A stretch of DNA of 64,000 bases from contig CP076040.1 in assembly GCA_014529675.2 (NCBI GenBank), positions 1,364,001-1,428,000 on the forward strand. Direction: 5' to 3'. The translations under genes were made by a program, and so were the position numbers. The notes under the pieces are model-generated. The model was given only the letters and a program-made list of their open reading frames with translations. It did not search any database and had not been told where the DNA came from. Shown one piece after another: positions 8,764-17,446 of this stretch (the stretch's first letter is position 1; every line of letters begins with the position of its first letter). This stretch comes from Opitutia bacterium ISCC 52. Its GTDB lineage: Bacteria; Verrucomicrobiota; Verrucomicrobiia; Opitutales; UBA2995.

Positions 8764-9084
8764 CTATTTCAGGTGAATCGCCAACCAGATGGCATCTTCG
8801 CTGGTGTGGGTGACGCGGTGTTTTTCATGGCAAGGAATGAATAAATAATCGCCTGCCTTGAGAGACCGTTCTTCTCCGCTTTCATAGAGTAGCATACTCT
8901 GTCCTTGAGCTAAGAGCACCCATTCATCTGTCTCCTGGTCGTACCATTCACCTTCAGGAGTTGCTTTTCCAAAAGAGACGATTCGCTCAATGGATATGTC
9001 TCCCTTTTGTAGTAAGTTATCGAATACTTCTTGGGATTTATTTTCAGGAAGCGAGTCGAATAGATTGCCTGAATTTGCAGACAT
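8764..9084 (-). CDS. Small cupin-domain protein
   Basis: A 106-residue single-domain cupin. The first cupin motif region reads WVLLAQGQSMLLYESGEERSLKAGDYLFIP, and HEKHRV with WLAIHLK supplies the later histidines. It belongs to the short cytoplasmic cupins that bind a metal and a small ligand; the substrate cannot be told. Its start is one base from the end of the upstream sulfatase gene (9086), so both are probably read from the same transcript. Confidence 0.75.
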   Translation of the reverse strand: MSANSGNLFDSLPENKSQEVFDNLLQKGDISIERIVSFGKATPEGEWYDQETDEWVLLAQGQSMLLYESGEERSLKAGDYLFIPCHEKHRVTHTSEDAIWLAIHLK

Positions 9085-9085
9085 T

Positions 9086-10492
9086 TCAGCGCGAATTCTT
9101 CAAGAATACATCTCCACCCGGACGGGTATCCAAACGCATTTCTTCCTGAAAGAGGACCGCCATGCCACGAAGCTTGCGAGAGATGTCTCTATCAACCACT
9201 CGCTTCTTTTCTCCGGGATCCTTTTCAAGGTCGAAGAGGGTGAGGGTAGGGTTTAGGTAGAGCTTCCAGTTTTTCCAGCGCACAGCCGACAAGGCTCCTT
9301 GGCTCCCATGGTAGAAAAACGCATTCAGGTATTCTTCACGAGTCATTAGAAGGTCCCATTCGTAGGGAGGATCCCAACGCCGTTGTAGTGGGATGTCGGT
9401 GTTCAATGCTGATCCTTGCCCGGCATTGGGCACGACTTCGGTCTCCCCTTTTAGAAGGGGCGTGATGTCTCGGCCATCGATCGGTTGCTTTTGCTCGATC
9501 TTGATTCCAGCCATGGTTGCCAGGCTCGGATACCAATCCATGGCGCGTACGGGTTCACTGGATACGTAGTTGGAGCGAATGCCGACTCCGGGGCCCCAAG
9601 CGATTGCCGGAACACGAATGCCTCCTTCAGAAGTCGATAGTTTTCTTCCTTGGATGGGTTGGTCGGCATTGCGGCCAGGACCACGGCCATTGTCGGACGC
9701 GTAAATCACAACCGTTTCCTCGTCCAGGTCCAGTTCCTTCAGTGTGTCAAAAATGCGGCCTACGTTGTGGTCTAGTTCCTGGATGGCATCGCCATATTCG
9801 CCCCAGTTTGAAGTGCCCTTGAAAGGCTCACTCACTCCAAGTGGATTGTGCAGCATGGTGTGAGGAAGGTAGAGGAAGAAAGGTTCGTCTTTATTTTGGG
9901 ATATAAACCGAATGGCTTCATCTGTGTATGCTTCGGTGAGCTCGGCTGGATCTGGTGGGCGTTTAACCACATCGTCATTTCGCATCAGAGGAACACCGCC
10001 TTTGTCTTCAAAGTATACAATCTCCACCGGGTCCAGATTGTGAAGGAGCCCGAAATAATGGTCGAAGCCTTGGTTCTTTGGCAGAAACGGTTCTTCGAAT
10101 CCCAGGTGCCACTTTCCAATGCAGGCTGTCTTGTAGCCTTCCTCTTTGAACAACTCACCCAGAGTAACCTCATCCGGGTGTATACCGGAGCCGGAGTCCG
10201 CTCGATGGACCCAGATGTGGTTTCCAACTCTTCTCGGGTACGAACCGGTCAACAGGCCCGCTCGGGAAGAGCTGCAGATAGGGGCAGCGGAATAATAGTC
10301 GGTAAACCGAATGCCTTCTTTGGCCATTTGGTCGATGCGAGGAGTCTCAATCTCAGTCGCTCCATAGCAGCCGAGATCGTAGTAACCTTGATCATCAATG
10401 AAGATGAAAATGATGTTGGTCTTGGCATAACCAAAGGTAGTGATGAGGAGGAAAAGGAAGGGTAGGAGTCTCATAAGATAAAAGAAAGGCAT
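9086..10492 (-). CDS. Secreted formylglycine-dependent sulfatase (S1 family)
   Basis: A 468-residue arylsulfatase-like hydrolase with a Sec signal peptide (LLPFLFLLITTFGYA, ending about residue 23) and the early metal-binding FIDDQGYYD near 32-39. The formylglycine site is C73 in ICSSSRAGLLTG. The third position of this site is Ser where the consensus C-x-P/A-x-R has Pro or Ala; this is tolerated in other sulfatases of the phylum. KWHLG follows at about 128, and ASDNGRGPG supplies a further DN pair. The product probably removes sulfate esters from algal polysaccharide in the periplasm. An anaerobic maturase or FGE is not in the window. Confidence 0.88.
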   Translation of the reverse strand: MPFFYLMRLLPFLFLLITTFGYAKTNIIFIFIDDQGYYDLGCYGATEIETPRIDQMAKEGIRFTDYYSAAPICSSSRAGLLTGSYPRRVGNHIWVHRADSGSGIHPDEVTLGELFKEEGYKTACIGKWHLGFEEPFLPKNQGFDHYFGLLHNLDPVEIVYFEDKGGVPLMRNDDVVKRPPDPAELTEAYTDEAIRFISQNKDEPFFLYLPHTMLHNPLGVSEPFKGTSNWGEYGDAIQELDHNVGRIFDTLKELDLDEETVVIYASDNGRGPGRNADQPIQGRKLSTSEGGIRVPAIAWGPGVGIRSNYVSSEPVRAMDWYPSLATMAGIKIEQKQPIDGRDITPLLKGETEVVPNAGQGSALNTDIPLQRRWDPPYEWDLLMTREEYLNAFFYHGSQGALSAVRWKNWKLYLNPTLTLFDLEKDPGEKKRVVDRDISRKLRGMAVLFQEEMRLDTRPGGDVFLKNSR

Positions 10493-11156
10493 ACCTTAGC
10501 TCCTATCTCGGATGATACTCAAGCCAGGTCTGTAGCTTTCTTGTGTATTTCTTGAGGAATGATTTCCCCAAAAAAAAAGATGTCCAACAAAGCTTTTACC
10601 GATTTTATTAATACAGTTGAATCCGTTTGATAGAATCTAAGACTCGAAACAGCGAGCTGGTGTAGGACTTTGATCAGGCATTTGCCTTCCTTCGGCCGGA
10701 GCAATTGGTTGTATTTGATTTATATTACATAAAGGGAATGTCCCATTACGAGGTGAGCGAATCATTTGATATGCCTTTGGGTATTGCGGCTGTCATAGCA
10801 GATGCTTGTCTTTGGATTGTTTTAGACCGCGTCTAAGGGAACGAGCAGTGTCGTTTTATTTACCTACCTCTAAGGTAGGGGCGCATCGCCGAGGCGCCCG
10901 TATGACAGGTGAAAAGTTCTTAAGGATGTAGCGTTGGTGAAATCGTCGACGACTAAGGCCGATTTCGGCAGCAAGCTACCTTCCTACAGTAAACAATCGA
11001 ACAATAATTGTATGATGGGAGCTTGCTCCCGATTAATGCTTTTGTACGAGATCGTACCGTCCGTTGAGTCGCGAATAAGATTGCTCCTACAAATGGGCGA
11101 TTAGAGCGCAGAAAGAAGAGAAAGAGGAAGAAATTGGCTCGGGAAATACTAAGGAT
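10493..11156. other. 664-bp non-coding region with diverged REP-like repeats
   Basis: No convincing gene is seen. The left part is AT-rich and lies upstream of the sulfatase, so its promoter should be here. CCTACCT pairs with AGGTAGG near 10864-10879, followed by GGGCGC and GCGCCC arms (10874-10900), a diverged copy of the repeat at 1161. At about 11016-11030, GGGAGCTTGCTCCC is a palindrome related to the hairpin at 3042. A purine-only stretch with GAAGAGAAAGAGGAAGA (around 11112-11130) is shared with 62221-62238. Confidence 0.6.
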
Positions 11157-12542
11157 CTAATCCATCAAGCGAACATTGTACTGCCTTACGGTAGGTTGGT
11201 AGGTCTTCCAATCCAGGTTGGCTTCTTTGCCATAGATCCCCACAAAGGAATCCCATGGATTGTAAACAACTACTTCCTCTCCTTCGTCTCCGAGAAGGTC
11301 TGCTGGCACGCAATGATACCAACCGCGTCGTTTTTGACCCTGTGGAGTAGGGAGTCCCGGTAGAGCTCCAACGATTGAACCATCTCCGTTCCATAATGAG
11401 CCTCCATTATAGAGGAGAGCGGTCTGTCCAGGTCCGTTCCAGAATACCGCTTCCATGCCCGTATTGTTCGGACTGTGATTTAACTCAAAACGCCGCAGGA
11501 TCTTACCCTCCTGGCTAACAATCATGACTGGAGTCGCGTGCCCATCGTATCGGATGGCCATTTCAGGTCCCGGTGATTGTGGATCGAAGTCTGCTACCCG
11601 CAACTCTTGACCATGAGGAACCAGGTCTTCACCCAGCTCGAGAAGGATCTGACCTGTTTCGTCCAGAATATGACCGAAGCCAGAACCAAAGGCGCGCATG
11701 GTGCCATTGTCCCAGGGAGCAATGGTGACGGAGTCCATGTTGCGGCCGAGCTGCTCCTCCCACATAACCGAACCATCGTCATCGAGTAAAAAGTAGCCGC
11801 CATTCACCTCATCTTTGCCATCCCCATCGATATCACCCACGGATGGAATGTAGGCTGGGCATTTCGTGTATTCGTCCCAGGGGTTGGTGTAGCTCCAGAG
11901 GACATTTAAATCTTCATCTATAGCCAGCAGGGTGGTTCCCAGCTTTACCACAAAGTCGCGGGGGGAATCCGTTCCGCGTAAGTTGCAGATGAACAGGCGT
12001 TGGTGAACCCAGTTGGGACCTTCACCATGAGCGGCGAGCAAGGCTGCTGGTGCAGCTTCTTTTTCTACGATGCCGGTTTTCCCATCTCGAATCTGTATGA
12101 CCACATCGCGCATGCTGTTCGGCGAGCAAATAATGGTTGGGTCGTGCCAGAAGCAAATAATCTCGGTCTCACCATCTTCATCGATATCGTGAATGGCTAC
12201 GGGCCCAGGTCGGGTGGGTTGCACTCCGCCTTCGCCTTGTTGCCAGAGGATCTGGCCGTCTTTATCAAAAGCGCCCAGGAAACATGGCTTCATGCCACTT
12301 CCATCATCCTGGACGTCGTCTTGGGATCGATAGACCAGAAGATCTACCTGCCCATTGTTGGAAAGATCACCGATGCGGATGTCGCCGCCGTAGATAATGT
12401 TTTTGGGTCCTTGGGTTAGGAAGGGCTCAGGGACACTTAGTTTTTTGATTAATTGGGGATCTGAAGTTTCGGCAGCATGACTAGAGCTAATCGTCAGGAG
12501 TCCAAAGAGAAGTGAGAGCAAATACGGAGCGACCTTACTCAT
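11157..12542 (-). CDS. Exported FG-GAP-type beta-propeller protein, possible polysaccharide lyase relative
   Basis: About 461 residues from MSKVAPYLLSLLFGLL. I chose this start at 12542 because its ATG overlaps the stop of the upstream VOC gene (ATGA); the longer frame to 12566 would lose that coupling. A signal peptide ending near SHA is followed by repeated calcium-type blades: IGDLSNNGQVDLLV, IHDIDEDGETEII, SVGDIDGDGKDEV and VADFDPQSPGPEM. This layout, ending RQYNVRLMD, recalls family 11 rhamnogalacturonan lyases, but I cannot confirm it. It is the third gene of an operon with a sulfatase, so it probably binds or cuts a sulfated glycan. Confidence 0.65.
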   Translation of the reverse strand: MSKVAPYLLSLLFGLLTISSSHAAETSDPQLIKKLSVPEPFLTQGPKNIIYGGDIRIGDLSNNGQVDLLVYRSQDDVQDDGSGMKPCFLGAFDKDGQILWQQGEGGVQPTRPGPVAIHDIDEDGETEIICFWHDPTIICSPNSMRDVVIQIRDGKTGIVEKEAAPAALLAAHGEGPNWVHQRLFICNLRGTDSPRDFVVKLGTTLLAIDEDLNVLWSYTNPWDEYTKCPAYIPSVGDIDGDGKDEVNGGYFLLDDDGSVMWEEQLGRNMDSVTIAPWDNGTMRAFGSGFGHILDETGQILLELGEDLVPHGQELRVADFDPQSPGPEMAIRYDGHATPVMIVSQEGKILRRFELNHSPNNTGMEAVFWNGPGQTALLYNGGSLWNGDGSIVGALPGLPTPQGQKRRGWYHCVPADLLGDEGEEVVVYNPWDSFVGIYGKEANLDWKTYQPTVRQYNVRLMD

Positions 12543-12931
12543 GGCTTTAGCTCTAAAAGATCCCACTTGTTTCCATACCGGTCTTCAAACACCGCAACCG
12601 TGCCATAAGGCTCCTCTCTTGGTTGCTCCAGGAAGCGGACACCATTCGCCTGAAATCTCCAATGGTCGCGCTTGAAGTCGTCTGTATGAAGGAATAACCA
12701 AACACGGCCTGCACCCTGTTTTCCTACGGCAGCTTTTTCCTCGTCGGTCTTGGCTTCTGTCAGCACGAGTCCTGTTCCTTCGTCATGGCCTGGGCTAATG
12801 ACGACCCATCGTTTTCCGTCACCCAGGTCGGTGTCTTTCAGAAGCGTAAAACCCAAGGCTCTTGTATAATAATCTTTAGCCTCATTGTAGTTAGGCACGA
12901 GGAGCGAGACGTATCCGATTTTTCGATTCAT
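12539..12931 (-). CDS. VOC/glyoxalase-family protein
   Basis: A 130-residue vicinal-oxygen-chelate fold protein of two beta-alpha-beta-beta-beta units: IGYVSLLVPNYNEAKDYYTRALGF at the start, and the second unit ending TVAVFEDRYGNKWDLLELKP. Possible metal ligands fall in the usual places (H in LFLHTDD and E in the final DLLEL). VOC proteins do many reactions, so the substrate is unknown. Both ends overlap neighbours by the 4-bp ATGA pattern: the sulfatase stop at 12928 and the propeller start at 12542. A cytoplasmic VOC protein locked between two exported proteins is odd. Confidence 0.8.
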   Translation of the reverse strand: MNRKIGYVSLLVPNYNEAKDYYTRALGFTLLKDTDLGDGKRWVVISPGHDEGTGLVLTEAKTDEEKAAVGKQGAGRVWLFLHTDDFKRDHWRFQANGVRFLEQPREEPYGTVAVFEDRYGNKWDLLELKP

Positions 12932-14478
12932 ATCTCGATGAGGTGTTTTTGTGGCTCGGGAATGTGGTCGTAACGGAGTTCTCCGCCAATGACTCTCATT
13001 AAGACTCCCTTCTTTTGATTTTCTTTCCCAAAAAGATATTCGTCCTCTGGAACCGGTATGTCTTTCATATCTGCTTCGGTCTTATCAAAGAGTGCTTTTA
13101 GGCGTGCAACCACTTCCGGGTGTTTTGCGGCCAGGTTCGCTTGCTCGGATGAATCAGTCTCCATGTCAAAGAGCATCATGGGTGATGGTTTCATTCCTGT
13201 CGTGATACCCGGGTATTCACTCGGATCAGCCTGTTCAAAAGGGGCGATAATGGTCACGCCATCGGGTGCCCTGCGGTTAACTCGTTTCCGAGCTTCTTCG
13301 ATGGGTAAGTTGATCATGTTGACCGGTCCTGGATTTAGGACATGCAGTTTCCATTTCCCAGATCGAACGACGGCCAAGTTACTCCCCCGCATGCCGAATA
13401 TGGCTTCGTGTGGACTTGCTTGGGAATCGTTTTGCATCATGGGCAAAATATTGCGCCCATCGATCGTTCTATCAGCGGGCACTTTACTGCCGGTAAGGTG
13501 GCAAATTGTAGGCAGAATGTCGACTGTGGCAGCTGGGTGATGATTGACGACACCTGGTGGAATAGTGCCCGGCATGTAGGCGATCATCGGCACTCGAAGT
13601 CCGCCCTCCCAAGTCTTCCCTTTCATACCACGTAATCCGCCGGTTGACCCTCCATAAAAGGGACCGTTGTCGGAGGTGAATATAACCAGTGTGTTTTCCT
13701 TCAAGCCCAGATCATCAAGGCCATCCAAAAGGTGACCGACTGAATGATCCAGTTCTGCAATGACGTCCGCATAGAGATTGTCAGGAGTGTTTGGAGTATA
13801 GAAATTGTCAGACATTGCCAGCGGTTTGTGGGGCATGGCATGGGGCAAATAGACGAAGAACGGCGTGTCTTTGTTTCGTTTGGCAAAGTCGAGTGTCAGG
13901 TCGGTGTAAAGCTGGGTGAGTTTCCCTTGGTCAACCGGGTATTCGGTGACCTCCTCATTCTTAACCATTTGTACCGGAAACATGTCGTTGGAGTAGAGAA
14001 TGCCTTGGTATTCATCAAAGCCTTGAGTTCGGGGCAGCCATTGTTCTTTGTGCCCCAAGTGCCATTTGCCATACATGGCTGTATTGTAGCCACGATCTTT
14101 TAGAATCTCGGCGATGGTGATCTCAGATGAGGGTAGTCCAATGTTGTTTTGCCCGGCATCCGGAGCCGGATTGAGAACCACGGTGTGTCGAAAGGGATAA
14201 CGTCCTGTCAGAATCGTTCCTCTTGACGGCGCGCAGTACGGAGTTGGAACGTAGAAATGAGTAAGCTTTGCACCCTCGGCCACCATTTGATCGAGGCGTG
14301 GTGTCTCAAAGGGGCTATCCGGGTAGAAGGCTCCTACATCTCCATAACCGAGATCATCGGCAAAGATGAGTATGACGTTGGGTTTCGCCGCTTCAGCATG
14401 AACCAGCACGGTAGCAAAAATGAGTGAGATAAAAGCTACTAATCGCTCATAGTGACATCTGCGGTTAGGGTTGTTCAT
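12928..14478 (-). CDS. Secreted formylglycine-dependent sulfatase (S1 family)
   Basis: A 516-residue sulfatase with a signal peptide (FISLIFATVLVHAEA), metal-binding FADDLGYGDVG at 39-49 and a canonical formylglycine site C82 in YCAPSRGTILTG. KWHLGHK follows, and FTSDNGPFYGGSTGGLRGMKG provides the second Asp-Asn pair and the active-site Lys/Gly region. It is the first gene of a three-gene operon with VOC and propeller genes joined by 4-bp overlaps. Predicted role: hydrolysis of sulfate esters on an extracellular glycan or its oligosaccharides in the periplasm. The natural substrate cannot be read from the sequence. Confidence 0.9.
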   Translation of the reverse strand: MNNPNRRCHYERLVAFISLIFATVLVHAEAAKPNVILIFADDLGYGDVGAFYPDSPFETPRLDQMVAEGAKLTHFYVPTPYCAPSRGTILTGRYPFRHTVVLNPAPDAGQNNIGLPSSEITIAEILKDRGYNTAMYGKWHLGHKEQWLPRTQGFDEYQGILYSNDMFPVQMVKNEEVTEYPVDQGKLTQLYTDLTLDFAKRNKDTPFFVYLPHAMPHKPLAMSDNFYTPNTPDNLYADVIAELDHSVGHLLDGLDDLGLKENTLVIFTSDNGPFYGGSTGGLRGMKGKTWEGGLRVPMIAYMPGTIPPGVVNHHPAATVDILPTICHLTGSKVPADRTIDGRNILPMMQNDSQASPHEAIFGMRGSNLAVVRSGKWKLHVLNPGPVNMINLPIEEARKRVNRRAPDGVTIIAPFEQADPSEYPGITTGMKPSPMMLFDMETDSSEQANLAAKHPEVVARLKALFDKTEADMKDIPVPEDEYLFGKENQKKGVLMRVIGGELRYDHIPEPQKHLIEI

Positions 14479-14619
14479 GGAAATCTTAGGGCCTCAATAG
14501 TTAACATTAGAGATTCAATGTTTCTGCCTCAGGAAGGTCAATCATCTCGATTAATCAGTTCTTCTTAATTCTTGATAAGCAATCTCTTTTCAAGGTAGCC
14601 TTTTCTCATTCATAGGATT

Positions 14620-14949
14620 ATGCTTCGTTACGAGCTTGTTAGAAATGAAATCGGTCGGGATACCAACAGCTTCGAAGACTTTCGCGAGTTTGAGAATAGT
14701 GTGCTTGCTGATCCGGATGTTACTGCCATCGAAGAGGGACCTTTAACCAGGCGTGCTTATTCGGTCGTCTTCAAATTGTATAGGCGATTGGGTCGATCCT
14801 TGGGGCTTCGTCCTCCCTTTCAATTGCCGAGTAATCCCTCATTCGATTGGCGAATTGCTATTCTGGGAGGCCTTGCTTTTCGTCGCTGTCCTAACTTCGT
14901 GTTTAAGGGAAGGAAGGCGGCTTATTTGTATGATTCTTTTGAACCTTGA
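14620..14949 (+). CDS. Glycosyltransferase, N-terminal fragment (cut by in-frame TGA)
   Basis: The 109 codons from the ATG at 14620 give the N-terminal part of a GT-B-like protein ending KAAYLYDSFEP, then TGA at 14947-14949. The next codons in exactly the same frame continue as TTADQIKRFVEDAGI and run without a break into the downstream fragment. Read through, the gene covers 14620-15576, about 318 residues. A Trp at the stop position (FEPWTTADQ) would be natural, so TGG to TGA is the simplest explanation. Likely a surface-polysaccharide transferase, given the sugar epimerase eight bases downstream. Confidence 0.65.
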   Translation: MLRYELVRNEIGRDTNSFEDFREFENSVLADPDVTAIEEGPLTRRAYSVVFKLYRRLGRSLGLRPPFQLPSNPSFDWRIAILGGLAFRRCPNFVFKGRKAAYLYDSFEP

Positions 14950-15006
14950 ACGACGGCTGATCAGATTAAGCGCTTTGTCGAAGATGCAGGGATATCTGTT
15001 CTCTTT

Positions 15007-15576
15007 GTGAGTCATCCCGATTGTGCCGGCGAACTCGATTCTCTCATTGAGAACTGTCGTGTATATTACATTCCAGAGGGAGCAGATCCTAACGGTTATA
15101 AAACAGATGCGCCTAAGACGATTGATCTAATTGCGTTTGGAAGAAAGAACTACCCACATCACAATGCCTTGCTTGAGGAACTGGATCCGAAGGTTGTCTA
15201 TCAGTGTAGTTGGCTGGATACCCGTCAGGACTTTTTGGATGCATTGGCGGCCTCCAAGATCGCTATCAATTTCCCCAGAAATATGACCGTGGATAATTGT
15301 GAGATCGAGATGTTAACCATGCGGTATTTTCAGGCCATGGGAACAAGATCAATCTTGTTGGGGCATTGCCCAAAACTGCTCAAAGACTTGTTTGGATACG
15401 ATCCGGTCATCGAAGTGGATATCCAGAATCCCGGTGCGCAGGTACAGGATATCTTGGACAATTATGAGGACTATATTCCCATGATTGAAAAAAATTATCA
15501 AAGCTTCATTCAGGGACATACATTCTCGCATAGATGGAATAGGATGAAACAGGTTCTAGAGGAAACACCTTCCTGA
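15007..15576 (+). CDS. Glycosyltransferase, C-terminal fragment
   Basis: These 189 codons start formally at a GTG, but the frame is open back to the TGA at 14947, so this is the second half of the gene beginning at 14620. It carries the GT-B acceptor/donor region: VFVSHPD-like opening, YYIPEGADP, IDLIAFGRKNYPHHNALL, then CEIEMLTMRYFQAMGTRSILLG, where the conserved Glu of family-1/4-type glycosyltransferases would lie. Ends with a helix ending SHRWNRMKQVLEE. Without read-through or reversion the domain would lack its N-terminal half. Spacing to the next gene is 7 bp. Confidence 0.65.
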   Translation: MSHPDCAGELDSLIENCRVYYIPEGADPNGYKTDAPKTIDLIAFGRKNYPHHNALLEELDPKVVYQCSWLDTRQDFLDALAASKIAINFPRNMTVDNCEIEMLTMRYFQAMGTRSILLGHCPKLLKDLFGYDPVIEVDIQNPGAQVQDILDNYEDYIPMIEKNYQSFIQGHTFSHRWNRMKQVLEETPS

Positions 15577-15583
15577 ACACGCT

Positions 15584-16612
15584 ATGAAAGACCTTCCGAA
15601 TTCATTTTTTCCTGATGATATTAAAAATCAACGTATCCTTATTGCCGGCGGTGGCGGATTTATTGGCGGTCACTTAGTCGCCGATTTAATGAAGCGAGGG
15701 TGCACGGATATTGTCGTTGCTGACATCAAACCAACGGAGCAGTGGCACCAGATCTTCTCGAAAAATGAGAACCAGGTAGCTGATTTTTCTAAAGAGCAAG
15801 AATGCATGCGCTTGGTCGAAGGTTGTGATAGGATTTATAATCTTGCCTGCAACATGGGAGGGATGGGTTTTATTGAGTTTAACAAAGCTCTGTGTATGTG
15901 TAGTGTACTTATCAATACGCATTTGCTGGATGCGGCTCGTCACCATGGATGTAAGAGGTTGTTTTTCTCATCGACGGCCTGCGTTTATGCTGCCGATAAA
16001 CAGCTGGCTTCAGATGTAGCTGCATTAAAAGAATCAGATGTTTATCCCGCCATGCCGGAAGATGGCTATGGATGGGAAAAGTTATTTTCCGAACGCATGT
16101 GCAGACACTACATGGAGGATTTTGATATCCAGACTCGGGTGGCCAGGTTTCACAATGTATATGGTCCATTTGGAACCTACGATGGGGGTCGTGAAAAAGT
16201 GCCGGCTGCTCTTTGCCGGAAGATCATTTCAAGCAAGCTGAGTGGAGACCATCAGTTAGAAATCTGGGGCGATGGTGAACAACCCCGTTCATTTATGTAC
16301 ATCGATGATTGTATTCACGGGATCCACTTGATCATGGAATCGGACCACTGGAATGAGCCCATCAACTTGGGGAGCTCTGAAATGGTTTCAATTAATCAGC
16401 TCGCTGACATCATTGAGGACCTGGCAGGCATCACCCTTCAGAGGAATTACAAGTTGGATGCCCCGAAGGGTGTCCGTGGAAGATCCTCGGATAATACACT
16501 GATCAACGAAGTGTTCGGGTGGGAACCCTCCATTTCACTGCGTGAGGGTCTGGAGAAGACCTATGACTGGATCTTCGAGCAAATTAGTTCAGGGTCGACT
16601 GCCCTCAAATAA
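15584..16612 (+). CDS. NAD-dependent sugar epimerase, GDP-mannose 3,5-epimerase-like
   Basis: A 342-residue extended SDR. The NAD loop GGGGFIGG is at 22-29, the GDP-mannose-3,5-epimerase-like NLACNMGGMGFIE at 86-98, SSTACVY at 129-135 and catalytic Y162/K166 in YGWEK. RFHNVYGPFGTYDGGREKVPAALCRK and EIWGDGEQPRSFMYIDDC also match that family closely. The plant enzyme converts GDP-D-mannose to GDP-L-galactose/gulose; bacterial relatives make activated deoxy- or hexoses for surface glycans. It forms an operon with the interrupted glycosyltransferase upstream. The exact nucleotide sugar is not determinable. Confidence 0.8.
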   Translation: MKDLPNSFFPDDIKNQRILIAGGGGFIGGHLVADLMKRGCTDIVVADIKPTEQWHQIFSKNENQVADFSKEQECMRLVEGCDRIYNLACNMGGMGFIEFNKALCMCSVLINTHLLDAARHHGCKRLFFSSTACVYAADKQLASDVAALKESDVYPAMPEDGYGWEKLFSERMCRHYMEDFDIQTRVARFHNVYGPFGTYDGGREKVPAALCRKIISSKLSGDHQLEIWGDGEQPRSFMYIDDCIHGIHLIMESDHWNEPINLGSSEMVSINQLADIIEDLAGITLQRNYKLDAPKGVRGRSSDNTLINEVFGWEPSISLREGLEKTYDWIFEQISSGSTALK

Positions 16613-16632
16613 GAGGGAAAGACGGAATGGTG

Positions 16633-17388
16633 CTAAAGCTCTTTAACCTTGATGTTGCGGAAGTGAACTTCGCCTGCCTTGCCAGAGTGAATTTGTAGGC
16701 TGAAAAAGCCTTCCGTGTATTCTTTGGTTTTCCAGTGAGCAGCAGGCACGCCATTAAGCCAGGTCTTGATGGCATTGCCTTTGGCCCGAACGGTGAGTCG
16801 ATTCCATCCGTCTTTTTTCATGGCATTGCGAACTTCTTTGTGGGCTTCCAACCAAAGTGGGTAGATCCACCCGCCGGCGCTTTGACCGTAGATGCCGCCG
16901 GACCAATAACGTTCTTTGGAAAATGCCTCCATTTCAGCCTGAGGGCCGAAGACGGTTTGATACTTTTTATTCTTTCCTTCACCGGGTCTGGCTTGTCCAC
17001 GAAACATAACACCGGTGTTTCCATCCACTAACCACTTGAACTCAGCTGTGAAAATAAAGTCGGTATAGTCATCCTTCATGGTAGACAGATAGGTGCTGGG
17101 TGATCCCGGGACGGTGGTGCCTACAATTACATCGCCTTCGGCTTCAAATGTGCAATAGCCACCTAGAGGTTCCCAGTCGTTGAGGTCCTTGCCGTTATAG
17201 AGACTGACAAAACCCTTCTTCAAGCTGGGCTCTTTAGTCTCATTGATAAGCATGTCCCCTGCAGAAGGGATGTTTTCCTGCTTTTTATAGACCTCGATCC
17301 ACTTCTCTTGTGATTGGGCGATCTTGTTGGCGAAGGCGCCTGAAGTGAGTGTGATCAGGGCAAGAAGAACAATGTGTAGCTTTTTCAT
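16633..17388 (-). CDS. DUF1080 (3-keto-disaccharide hydrolase-like) secreted protein
   Basis: A 251-residue protein with a signal peptide (LHIVLLALITLTSGAFA) and one concanavalin-like DUF1080 domain from about residue 58: SLYNGKDLNDWEPLGG, FIFTAEFKWLVDGNTGVMFRGQ, WNRLTVRAKGNAIKTWLNGVPAAHW and the final GEVHFRNIKVKEL. Members of this family include 3-keto-glycoside hydrolases of Bacteroidetes and are greatly expanded in Planctomycetes and Verrucomicrobia. It is the last gene of the inositol operon, 58 bp behind the sulfatase, so it may handle a glycoside whose aglycone or product enters that pathway. Confidence 0.82.
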   Translation of the reverse strand: MKKLHIVLLALITLTSGAFANKIAQSQEKWIEVYKKQENIPSAGDMLINETKEPSLKKGFVSLYNGKDLNDWEPLGGYCTFEAEGDVIVGTTVPGSPSTYLSTMKDDYTDFIFTAEFKWLVDGNTGVMFRGQARPGEGKNKKYQTVFGPQAEMEAFSKERYWSGGIYGQSAGGWIYPLWLEAHKEVRNAMKKDGWNRLTVRAKGNAIKTWLNGVPAAHWKTKEYTEGFFSLQIHSGKAGEVHFRNIKVKEL

Positions 17389-17446
17389 AGGTAGTTACTT
17401 CGGTGACTAGTGGAACATGCTTTGCGGAGAATGCAAAGCTTAGGTT

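Noticed and set aside
9848-10465. 205-codon open frame on the plus strand
   Set aside because: It lies fully antisense to the sulfatase gene, has no recognisable motif and reflects codon bias of the real gene.
10519-10704. 61-codon minus-strand frame upstream of a sulfatase
   Set aside because: Short, AT-rich and without any family signal; more likely promoter DNA.
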